The position numbers and the translations under genes were made by a program. Shown here piece by piece: positions 8,669-15,807 of a DNA stretch of 64,000 bases (position 1 is the first letter of the stretch; every line of letters starts with the position of its first letter). The stretch is taken from the NCBI RefSeq assembly GCF_900110435.1, contig NZ_FODT01000003.1:434001-498000 (forward strand), read 5' to 3'. This stretch comes from Rhodopseudomonas pseudopalustris. Its GTDB lineage: Bacteria > Pseudomonadota > Alphaproteobacteria > Rhizobiales > Xanthobacteraceae. The notes beneath the pieces are model-generated. The model saw only the letters and a list, made by a program, of their open reading frames with translations, did not search any database and had not been told where the DNA came from.

Positions 8669-9427
8669 CTAGCGCGGCGCCATGCGGATAGCGCCGTCGA
8701 GACGGATGGTCTCGCCGTTCAGCATCGGGTTCTCGACGATCTGCACCGCGAGCGAAGCGTATTCGGACGGATCGCCGAGACGCGCCGGATGCGGCACCTG
8801 GGCGCCGAGGCTCTTGCGCGCTTCTTCCGACAGACCCATCAGCAGCGGCGTCAGGAACAGGCCCGGCGCGATGGTCATGACGCGGATGTTCAGCGACGCG
8901 AGGTCGCGCGCCACCGGCAGGGTCATGCCGACGATGCCGCCCTTCGACGCCGAATACGCCGCCTGGCCGATCTGGCCGTCGAACGCCGCGACCGACGCGG
9001 TGTTGATGCAGACGCCGCGCTCTTCGCCGATGGTCGGCGCGCTCTGCATCCGCTCGGCGACGAGCCGGATGCAGTTGAAGCTGCCGATCAGGTTGACGTT
9101 GATGATGCGCGAGAAATGATCGAGCGGATAGGCGCCCTGCTTGCCGACGGTCTTCACCGCGCCGCCGATGCCCGCGCAGTTCACCAGCACGCGAACGATG
9201 CCGTGCGCGGCTTCGGCCTTGGCGATCGCTTCCTTGACCGGGGCCTCCTGCGACACGTCGCCGACGCAGGCGACGCCGCCGATTTCAGCAGCGACCTTCT
9301 CGGCGTTGTCCTTGTTCATGTCGAGCACTGCGACCTTGGCGCCCTTGGCGGCCATCGCTTGCGCTGTCGCGGCGCCGAGCCCCGACCCTCCGCCGGTGAT
9401 GAGAACGGAGACGTCTTTCAACTGCAT
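8669..9427 (-). CDS. Short-chain dehydrogenase, 3-hydroxyacyl-CoA dehydrogenase (HSD17B10-like)
   Basis: 252-aa classical SDR. The NAD-binding TGGGSGLG lies at about 11-18, the NCAGIGG motif near 87, and the catalytic Ser-Tyr-Lys appears as [10 protein letters not shown]...YSASKGG (about 140-165). The C-terminal [28 protein letters not shown] stretch is characteristic of type-2 3-hydroxyacyl-CoA dehydrogenases. In this cluster it would oxidise the 3-hydroxyacyl-CoA made by the crotonases before thiolysis. The start is preceded by AAGGAAAGGGAAG, a strong ribosome site. Upstream lies an unusual repetitive leader (9440-9825). Confidence 0.9.
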   Translation of the reverse strand: MQLKDVSVLITGGGSGLGAATAQAMAAKGAKVAVLDMNKDNAEKVAAEIGGVACVGDVSQEAPVKEAIAKAEAAHGIVRVLVNCAGIGGAVKTVGKQGAYPLDHFSRIINVNLIGSFNCIRLVAERMQSAPTIGEERGVCINTASVAAFDGQIGQAAYSASKGGIVGMTLPVARDLASLNIRVMTIAPGLFLTPLLMGLSEEARKSLGAQVPHPARLGDPSEYASLAVQIVENPMLNGETIRLDGAIRMAPR

Positions 9428-9439
9428 CGTAACTTCCCT

Positions 9440-9825
9440 TTCCTTGGGCGCTTCCTGAAGCTTTTGTTGGAAGCGGAACCTGCGTAGCCGGACCCTGGGC
9501 GTTTCCTGAACTTTTCAACGGACCTCGAACGGATCCTTCGTCGTGTTCTTCTTGCGCTTTTGCGCCTGTTTGTTCAACGGCCCCTTGGGCGTTTCCCCGA
9601 TCGTCGTCTGCCGGACGCACTCACACACGAGGCGCGTCATGGTTCTTATCCGTCATCCTGAGGAGCATCCGCAGGGCGCGTCGCGAAGGATTTGGGCGTT
9701 TCCTGATTGTTTTCTTGGTATTGTCGAAACAGTTTCAAACGATGTCCCGGGGGTGCCTGCAGCTCCATTCCGCCTGCCTCTTCCGGGCAGTTTCCGTGAG
9801 CTGATCCTTGGGCGTTTTTGTTGTT
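9440..9825. repeat. Five spaced copies of CTTGGGCGTTTCCTGA in a T-rich leader
   Basis: The core TGGGCG(T/C)TT begins at 9445, 9496, 9586, 9693 and 9809, with intervals of 51, 90, 107 and 116 bases. Most copies are followed by TCCTGA and a T-rich run. On the transcript of the SDR gene (minus strand) the copies read AGGAAACGCCCAAGG, and the one nearest the gene forms part of its ribosome site. A frame through the first three copies would encode repeated GNAQG/GSAQG, but nothing else suggests a real protein. Part of 9650-9692 also resembles a common GTCATCCTGAGGAGC repeat. Confidence 0.75.
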
Positions 9826-9908
9826 GTTCGGATTCTCTTTGGCGTGTCCCGGGTCTTGATTGAAAGTCTCTCAGTTGCTTGGGGTCGTTTCTTCTTGTTG
9901 TTAGCTCG

Positions 9909-10598
9909 TTATCCGGCGATGGCCTGCTGCGGCTGCGACTTCGAGTCGCTTAACCGCAGCAACAGGCCGCCGAGGATGATCTGTTCGACGTGGCCGATAT
10001 AGGCGCGGCAGACCTCGTCGGTGACAGGACCGACGCCGGCCGCGCGCGTCATGGTCTGCCGTCCGAAGAACAGATGATCGCAGGCACCGATCAGCGTCGT
10101 GTAGAAGAACACCGGATCGACGTTGCGGAATTCGCCGGCGGCGACGCCTTCGGCGAGCAGCCGGCGATGGAAGTCGAGCAAGGGACCGACGAAGAACTTG
10201 GTGACCTCGTCTGCGGCGTCGCGATTTTGGCCGTGCAGCAGATAGTGGATCAGCCGGTTCATATAGGGGAACTGGTAGTAGGCCTTGATGATGCCGGCGA
10301 TGTGCAGCTTCATCTTGATGCTCGGCGCCAGCGGCTGCGCCAGCAGATAATCGAGATTGGTCATCTCGTTGGCGGCGTCGCGCGCCAGCAGCGCGAGCAG
10401 CAGGCCGTCCTTGTTGCCGAAATGATATTTCACCAGCGCGGCGTTGACGCCGGATTTGTGCGCGATGTCCGACAGCGAGATTTCGACCGAGTTGCGCTCG
10501 ATCATCAATTCGCCGGCCGCGACCAACAGCTTGTCGGCGGTGGAATTCTTCACCGCCGGTATTCTGGTCGCCAGAGCTGGGATCGGATGCGCTGCCAT
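9909..10598 (-). CDS. TetR-family transcriptional regulator
   Basis: 229-aa regulator. The N-terminal helix-turn-helix is clear: ADKLLVAAGELMIERNSVEISLSDIAHKSGVNAALVKYHFGNKDGLL over about residues 21-67, with the usual YHFGNKDGL recognition/linker motif. The remainder is a helical ligand-binding domain of unknown specificity. It is divergent from the thiolase at 10729, with a 130-bp spacer holding an ATTGATTGATTG-rich dyad. It most likely represses the flanking acyl-CoA genes and responds to an acyl-CoA or aromatic-CoA; that ligand assignment is inference. Confidence 0.9.
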   Translation of the reverse strand: MAAHPIPALATRIPAVKNSTADKLLVAAGELMIERNSVEISLSDIAHKSGVNAALVKYHFGNKDGLLLALLARDAANEMTNLDYLLAQPLAPSIKMKLHIAGIIKAYYQFPYMNRLIHYLLHGQNRDAADEVTKFFVGPLLDFHRRLLAEGVAAGEFRNVDPVFFYTTLIGACDHLFFGRQTMTRAAGVGPVTDEVCRAYIGHVEQIILGGLLLRLSDSKSQPQQAIAG

Positions 10599-10637
10599 GG
10601 ATGTCGCAATTAGCCCATCGCGAGCGCCGGCTCAAGC

Positions 10638-10657
10638 GTTAATTGATTGATTGACTA
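10638..10657. promoter_or_regulatory. Candidate operator between tetR and thiolase genes
   Basis: TTAATTGATTGATTGACTAA is an AT-rich imperfect dyad with three ATTG direct repeats in an otherwise GC-rich 130-bp divergent spacer. It is well placed for TetR-type control of both directions. No binding data; the symmetry is imperfect. Confidence 0.4.
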
Positions 10658-10728
10658 AATCCGTCCCCACCCATTAAATCGCGCCCTGTCAGCCCCGCCA
10701 AACAACACGCATCAGGGAGAAGAAACGC

Positions 10729-11904
10729 ATGGCCGAGGCCTATATCGTCGCCGCCGCACGCACCGCCGGTGGCCGCAAGGGAGGCCGCCTCGCCGGCTGG
10801 CATCCGGCCGATCTCGCAGCTTCCGTGCTGAATGCGCTGGTCGAGCGCTCCGGCGCGGCGCCGGACCAGATCGAGGACGTCATCATGGGTTGCGTCGGCC
10901 AGGCCGGCGAACAGGCGGTCAACATCGCCCGCAACGCGGTGCTGGCGTCGAAGCTGCCGGAGAGCGTTCCCGCCACCTCGATCGACCGGCAGTGCGGCTC
11001 GTCGCAGCAGGCGCTGCATTTTGCCGCACAGGCGGTGATGTCGGGCTCGATGGACATCGTGATCGCCGCCGGCGTCGAGAGCATGACGCGGGTGCCGATG
11101 GGCACGCCGAGCATTCTCGCCGCCAAGGCGGGGCTCGGCAGCTACAAGAGCCCGAACATGGAGCAGCGCTACCCGAACATCCAGTTCAACCAGTTCACCG
11201 GCGCCGAGATGGTGGCGCACAAATACGATCTGTCGAAGGACCAGCTCGACGAATACGCCTATCAGAGCCACCAGCGCGCGATCGCGGCGACCCAGGCCGG
11301 CAAGTTCAAGGACGAGATCGTGCCGCTCACGATCACCCGCGCCGACGGCTCGACCGACACCCACCATATCGATGAAGGCATCCGCTTCGACGTGACGCTC
11401 GACGGCATCAAGGGCGTCAAGCTGATCAACGAGAACGGCGGCCGGCTGACGGCGGCGACCGCGAGCCAGATCTGCGACGGCGCTTCCGGCGTCGTGGTGG
11501 TCAACGAGAACGGCCTGAAGCAGCTCGGCGTCAAGCCGCTGGCGCGGATCCATCACATGACGATGATGGGCGGCGACCCGGTGATCATGCTGGAAGCGCC
11601 GCTGCCGGCGACCGAACGCGCGCTGAAGAAGGCCGGCATGAAGATCGACGACATCGATCTGTTCGAGGTCAATGAGGCGTTCGCCTCGATCCCGACCGCG
11701 TGGCTGAAGTCGACCGGCGCCGATCCGGCCCGGCTCAACGTCAATGGCGGCGCGATCGCGCTCGGGCATCCGCTCGGCGGCTCCGGCACCAAGCTGATGA
11801 CCACGCTGGTCCACGCTCTGCAGCAATCCGGCAAGCGCTACGGCCTGCAGACAATGTGCGAAGGCGGCGGCATGGCCAACGTCACCATCGTCGAGCGGTT
11901 GTAA
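10729..11904 (+). CDS. Acetyl-CoA C-acyltransferase (thiolase)
   Basis: 391-aa thiolase, normal length. The nucleophile Cys89 is in SIDRQCGSSQQA. The C-terminal active-site motifs NGGAIALGHPLGGSG (His) and MCEGGGMANV (Cys) are intact. It would cleave a 3-ketoacyl-CoA with CoA to give acetyl-CoA and a shortened acyl-CoA. The start follows CAGGGAGAAGAAACGC. It is divergent from the TetR gene and followed by an acyl-CoA ligase on the same strand, completing a full beta-oxidation set within the island. Confidence 0.93.
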   Translation: MAEAYIVAAARTAGGRKGGRLAGWHPADLAASVLNALVERSGAAPDQIEDVIMGCVGQAGEQAVNIARNAVLASKLPESVPATSIDRQCGSSQQALHFAAQAVMSGSMDIVIAAGVESMTRVPMGTPSILAAKAGLGSYKSPNMEQRYPNIQFNQFTGAEMVAHKYDLSKDQLDEYAYQSHQRAIAATQAGKFKDEIVPLTITRADGSTDTHHIDEGIRFDVTLDGIKGVKLINENGGRLTAATASQICDGASGVVVVNENGLKQLGVKPLARIHHMTMMGGDPVIMLEAPLPATERALKKAGMKIDDIDLFEVNEAFASIPTAWLKSTGADPARLNVNGGAIALGHPLGGSGTKLMTTLVHALQQSGKRYGLQTMCEGGGMANVTIVERL

Positions 11905-11942
11905 GCCGCAAGGCCGCACGGGCGGCACCGACTGAGTATCTG

Positions 11943-12003
11943 TGTCCCGGATCAGCAGCGCACCACGCCGCAAGTGCGGCGCGCTGCGCAGCATCCGGGG
12001 CAC
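11943..12003. repeat. Palindromic intergenic repeat, family 2 (short copy)
   Basis: Inverted arms TCCCGGATCAGCAGCGC and GCGCTGCGCAGCATCCGGGG flank a GCCGC-AAGT-GCGGC hairpin. It is related to the element at 3050-3195 and lies between the thiolase and ligase genes. Confidence 0.75.
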
Positions 12004-12063
12004 AAGACAACTGAATTCATCAGAGCGGACGCAATCCGCCGCATCACCTCCGAGGACCTGGCC

Positions 12064-13608
12064 ATGACCCATCCGTCGATCCACGCCCGCACCCAGCCCG
12101 ACAAGATCGCCTATCAGATGGCCGGCACCGGCAAGGCGATCACCTATCGCGAGCTGGACGAGCTGTCGAACCAGGGTGCGCAGATGTTCCGCGCGCTCGG
12201 GCTCAAGGCCGGAGACCACGTCGCGCTGCTGATGGAAAATCGGCTGGCGTTCATGGAGATCTGCTGGGCGGCGCAGCGCGCCGGGCTCTACTACACCGCG
12301 ATCAGCCGCTATCTGAAGAAGGACGAGATCGCCTATATCGTGCAGGATTGCGGCGCCAAAGTCGTGATCACCTCGCCGCAAGGCGCCGATTCGATCGCGC
12401 CGTTGCTCGGCGCCCTGCCCGGCGTCGAATTCTTCATGATCGACGAGCCGGCTCCGGGCTTCCGCTCCTGGGACAAGGAGGCCGGCGCGCAGCCGGTGAC
12501 GCCGATCGCCGACGAGGTCGCCGGCTACGACATGCTGTACTCGTCCGGCACGACCGGACGCCCCAAGGGCATCAAGCGCGAGTTCGAAGGCAACGCCATC
12601 GACGTGCCGAGCCCGTTCCTCAGGCTGCTGTGCGAGCGGATGTGCGGTATGAATCAGGACAGCATCTATCTGTCGCCGGCGCCGCTGTATCACGCCGCTC
12701 CCTTACGCTTCAACATGATGGCCACCACGCTCGGCGGCACCTCGGTGATCATGGAGAATTTCGACGCCGAGCAGTTTCTGGCGCTGGTCGAGAAGTACAA
12801 GGTGACGCAGTCGCAGCTGGTGCCGACGATGTTCGTGCGAATGCTGAAGCTGCCCGACGACATCCGCGCGCGCTACGACGTGTCGACGCTGAAGGGCGCG
12901 ATCCATGCCGCCGCGCCCTGCCCGGTCGACGTCAAGGCGAAGATGATCGAATGGTGGGGCCCGATCCTGATCGAGTACTACGCCGGCTCCGAGGGCAACG
13001 GCGTCACGGTGTCGACCTCGCAGCAATGGCTGACGCATCGCGGCACGGTCGGCAAGGCGGTGGTCGGCATCATCAAGATTCTCGACGACGCCGGCGAGGA
13101 GATGCCGACCGGCGAGATCGGCACGGTGTATTTCGCCGACGCGCCGGCGTTCAGCTATCACAACGATCCGGACAAGACCAAGCGCGCCTATAACGCGAAA
13201 GGCTGGTCGACGCTCGGCGATGTCGGCTATCTCGACGCCGAGGGCTTCCTCTATCTCACCGACCGCAAGAGCTACATGATCATCTCCGGCGGCGTGAACA
13301 TCTATCCGCAGGAAACCGAGGACGTGCTGCTGACGCATCCCGACGTCGCCGACGTCGCGGTGTTCGGCGTGCCGAACGAGGAGATGGGCGAAGAGGTCAA
13401 GGCCGTGGTGCAGACGCGCGACGGCGTCAAGCCGGGCAAGGAGCTGGAGGCGAAGCTGATCGGCTTCTGCCGCGAGCATTTGTCGGCGATCAAGTGCCCG
13501 CGCTCGATCGATTTCGAAGCCGAACTGCCGCGCACGCCGACCGGCAAGCTGGTCAAGCGACACCTCAAGGATCGCTACTGGCCGAAGAAGGAAGCGACGA
13601 CCGCGTGA
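12064..13608 (+). CDS. Acyl-CoA synthetase (AMP-dependent ligase)
   Basis: 514-aa ANL-family ligase. Motifs: YSSGTTGRPKGIK (AMP/phosphate loop, about 160-172), YYAGSEGNG, LGDVGYLDAEGFLYLTDRK (hinge), and C-terminal PRTPTGKLVKRHLK with the catalytic Lys. It activates a fatty or aromatic acid to acyl-CoA; the substrate is unknown. The ATG at 12064 is chosen because GAGGA lies 12-15 bases upstream and the family N-terminus starts here; an upstream in-frame extension runs through repeat DNA. It probably shares a transcript with the thiolase at 10729-11904, interrupted by a family 2 repeat. Confidence 0.9.
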   Translation: MTHPSIHARTQPDKIAYQMAGTGKAITYRELDELSNQGAQMFRALGLKAGDHVALLMENRLAFMEICWAAQRAGLYYTAISRYLKKDEIAYIVQDCGAKVVITSPQGADSIAPLLGALPGVEFFMIDEPAPGFRSWDKEAGAQPVTPIADEVAGYDMLYSSGTTGRPKGIKREFEGNAIDVPSPFLRLLCERMCGMNQDSIYLSPAPLYHAAPLRFNMMATTLGGTSVIMENFDAEQFLALVEKYKVTQSQLVPTMFVRMLKLPDDIRARYDVSTLKGAIHAAAPCPVDVKAKMIEWWGPILIEYYAGSEGNGVTVSTSQQWLTHRGTVGKAVVGIIKILDDAGEEMPTGEIGTVYFADAPAFSYHNDPDKTKRAYNAKGWSTLGDVGYLDAEGFLYLTDRKSYMIISGGVNIYPQETEDVLLTHPDVADVAVFGVPNEEMGEEVKAVVQTRDGVKPGKELEAKLIGFCREHLSAIKCPRSIDFEAELPRTPTGKLVKRHLKDRYWPKKEATTA

Positions 13609-13623
13609 ACGGACATCATCCGG

Positions 13624-13760
13624 AGCGCCTGCGCGGAGCCGTCATGTTGAGGCGCGCGCCGGCTTCGGCGCGCCTCGAAGCTCGAAGGATGACCGCCACG
13701 CCTAGCCGGGGCCATCCTTCGAGGCCGCCGCTACGCGGCGGCGCCTCGGGATCACGGCAG
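13624..13760. repeat. REP-like palindromic region
   Basis: Contains GCGCGCCGGCTTCGGCGCGC and GCCGCCGCTACGCGGCGGC hairpins, flanked by the common GTCAT..GAGG and CGAAGGATG sequence that recurs near 9652-9692. It lies between the ligase and the TonB/TolA-like gene and is non-coding. Confidence 0.75.
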
Positions 13761-13880
13761 GCATGGCGCGCCCGACGGGTCGCCAGCGGGTGCGTCCTGC
13801 GACCAAGATAACGGGTCCCTCCGGCGGGATGGCGCGCTATGTTGCGGGCTCGCTTGGTCAATCCCCTCGCTCCCGGTTCC

Positions 13881-14741
13881 ATGACGTCTCGCTTCCAGAT
13901 CCGCGCCGGCATTGCCGTGTCCGTCCTGGCTCATCTCGGGCTGGTCGGCATCGTGCTGCTGCTCGCCGAAGTGCGGCCGTTCGCCGACGTTCCGGAGCAG
14001 CGCATCGAGGTCGAGGTGGTGACCGCCGACGAGGCCCCGCCGCCGCCGCTGCCGGAGCCCAAACCTGAAACCAAGCCCGCGCTCGATCTGCCTGAGATCA
14101 AGCCGGAGTCAGAGACCAAGCCGGCCGCGCCGCCGCCGGAACCGGCCGCGCCACAGCCGCCGCTCAAGCCCGAGCCCGTGAAGCCTGAACCGAAGCAGCA
14201 AAAGGCCGAAGCACCCAAGCCCGACCTCAAGCCCGAGCCGGCGAAACCCGAAGCTGCGCCCCCGCAACCGACACCGGCCGCCTCTCCCGCTCCGACGTCC
14301 GCGCCCCAGGCGCAGCAGCCGGCGCCGTTTCCGCCGGCGATTCCGCAGGAGCCGGACATCACGGTGCGATATTCCGTAGCGCTCGGGCTTCCCGCCGACC
14401 CCACCTTCGACGCCCCGGCGGAGACCGTCGCCGATATCAGCGCCGAAGCAGTCGCGGCGCTGCGGCGGCGCTTGAAGTCGTGCGCGGCGCTGCCGGCGTC
14501 GGTGGCGCCGTCCGACAATGTCAAAATCGTGCTGCGGGTGGCGCTGCAGCCCGACGGCCGGCTGGCGCAGGAGCCGGTGCTGATCGAGGCCAGCGCCTCG
14601 GCGAAAGGCCCGGCGCTGATGAAGGGCGCGATCGACGCGCTGACCGCGTGTCAGCCCTACACCATGCTGCCGGTCGAGAAATACAAAGAGTGGAAGGTGC
14701 TCGACCTCGGCTTCACCCCGCAGGATTTCCGCGGCGGCTAG
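13881..14741 (+). CDS. TonB/TolA-like proline-rich cell-envelope protein
   Basis: 286-aa protein with an N-terminal transmembrane anchor (AGIAVSVLAHLGLVGIVLLLAE, about 9-30), a long Pro/Lys/Glu-rich spacer (about 45-155) and a folded C-terminal domain (about 190-286) with one conserved-looking Cys pair, SCAALP and TACQPY. This is the plan of TonB and TolA, inner-membrane proteins spanning the periplasm. The C-terminal domain looks more TolA-like than TonB-like, but I cannot decide. No exbBD or tolQR lies nearby. The ATG at 13881 is preferred over 13839 because it gives a proper membrane anchor. The stop codon falls inside a CTAG-bounded repeat. Confidence 0.7.
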   Translation: MTSRFQIRAGIAVSVLAHLGLVGIVLLLAEVRPFADVPEQRIEVEVVTADEAPPPPLPEPKPETKPALDLPEIKPESETKPAAPPPEPAAPQPPLKPEPVKPEPKQQKAEAPKPDLKPEPAKPEAAPPQPTPAASPAPTSAPQAQQPAPFPPAIPQEPDITVRYSVALGLPADPTFDAPAETVADISAEAVAALRRRLKSCAALPASVAPSDNVKIVLRVALQPDGRLAQEPVLIEASASAKGPALMKGAIDALTACQPYTMLPVEKYKEWKVLDLGFTPQDFRGG

Positions 14742-14844
14742 AGCGTTTTCAAGCGAAGTGGAAACCGGTTCGCGCGAAGAAAACGCGTCAGAACAAAATG
14801 TTAGAGCTCCGGTTCTGATTCTATCAGAGCCGGAAAAGCTCCAG
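14738..14844. repeat. CTAG-bounded dispersed repeat, copy 1 (107 bp)
   Basis: Begins CTAGAGCGTTTTC and ends GGAAAAGCTCCAG, giving near-inverted ends. It is almost identical to the 107-bp element at 28227-28333. An internal hairpin pairs AGAGCTCCGGTTCTGAT with its complement. The first CTAG supplies the TAG stop of the TonB/TolA-like gene. Confidence 0.9.
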
Positions 14845-14888
14845 GCGATGCAGCGCGCAAATCCGTCGACGCTCCGCCGACATAAAAA

Positions 14889-14914
14889 GAAGCTCCGGCC
14901 GAGACCGGAGCTTC
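14889..14914 (-). terminator. Rho-independent terminator for the outer membrane protein gene
   Basis: A perfect 10-bp stem, GAAGCTCCGG / CCGGAGCTTC, with a 6-base loop is followed on the minus strand by TTTTTAT. It lies 56 bp beyond the stop of the gene at 14970-15683. Confidence 0.9.
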
Positions 14915-14969
14915 AAGTCAAGGGAGAGACCGTCCGGCCGGCTGGCCGGACACGACTCCTGGAAACGAA

Positions 14970-15683
14970 CTATCGGCCGTTGAAGCGATAGTTGAGCTTC
15001 AGCGCCAACACGTCGAGATCCTGCCGGATCCGGTAGATATCGCCGGTCAGCGCGAAGGCGACGTCGCGGCTGCCGAGGAAAACGTGATTGTACTCGGCGG
15101 CGACCGATATGTGCTCCGAGAACGCCAGTTCGAGGCCGGCGCCGACCGTCGATCCCCAGCGGGTTTCCGAGGCGTTGGTGAAAGTGATGCCGGTGTCGGT
15201 GGCGAACACGTCGTATTTCTCCTGCACCACGCCGGCGCCGCCCTTGACGTAGAGCAGCGCGTTGTTCGGCGCGTAGCCGAACCGGCCGTTGATCAGACCG
15301 AAGGCGTCGATCAGCGTGCGGTTGGTCTGGTTGGCGAACAACAGGCTGTCGCTCGTACCGCGCGCCCGTCCCCAGTCGCCCTGCGCCTCGACGCCGAACA
15401 CCCAGCTTCCGACCTGATAGTCGAAGCCGACCTGCACGCCGCCGAACAGGCCGGTGAAATTGTGTGCGCCGTCGTCGCCGGTCGGCAGCAGCGGGCCGAA
15501 ATAATCCCAACGCTTGTCGGAGAGCACGGCGCTGCCGTTGATGCCGATATAGACGCCGGTCCAATTATAGAGTGCCGGCACCGGCGGCGCCGCCTTGAGC
15601 GGCAGATCCGCGGCGAACGCCGGCGACGCCGCAGCCAGCGCCAACAGCCCGACCGACCCGAACAACCATGATTTCATCGTCAA
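14970..15683 (-). CDS. Outer membrane beta-barrel protein (Omp25/Omp31-like)
   Basis: 237-aa protein with a Sec signal peptide (MTMKSWLFGSVGLLALAAASPAFAAD, cleavage near 24) and the classic start of alphaproteobacterial Omp25/31 proteins: LPLKAAPPVPALYNWTGVYIGINGSA. The rest is alternating beta-strand sequence, for example VQVGFDYQVGSWVFGVEAQGD, and it ends DVLALKLNYRFNGR. It is likely an 8-strand outer membrane porin-like protein of unknown cargo. It is downstream of the cytochrome-porin fusion and HiPIP genes on the same strand, with 124 bp between, and is followed by a strong terminator. Whether it works with the electron-transfer genes is unknown. Confidence 0.85.
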   Translation of the reverse strand: MTMKSWLFGSVGLLALAAASPAFAADLPLKAAPPVPALYNWTGVYIGINGSAVLSDKRWDYFGPLLPTGDDGAHNFTGLFGGVQVGFDYQVGSWVFGVEAQGDWGRARGTSDSLLFANQTNRTLIDAFGLINGRFGYAPNNALLYVKGGAGVVQEKYDVFATDTGITFTNASETRWGSTVGAGLELAFSEHISVAAEYNHVFLGSRDVAFALTGDIYRIRQDLDVLALKLNYRFNGR

Positions 15684-15807
15684 TCCCCTGCCCGCGCCAC
15701 CCCGGACGCCCGATCAATATGACTACGAAGACCTCGTCGGCTTCGTCACTCCCGGCGCCGCGCAATGATCGCGGCGCCGCAGGCCTGCGCCCATCCGGAC
15801 AGACCCG

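Noticed and set aside
9440-9825. CRISPR array
   Set aside because: The repeat unit is short (about 15 bases), imperfect, and the intervals vary from 51 to 116; there are no cas genes.
10639-12693. A 684-codon open frame on the minus strand opposite the thiolase and ligase
   Set aside because: It is a GC-rich shadow: composition is Arg/His/Ala/Gly-heavy with no domain, while the opposite strand has complete thiolase and ligase motifs.
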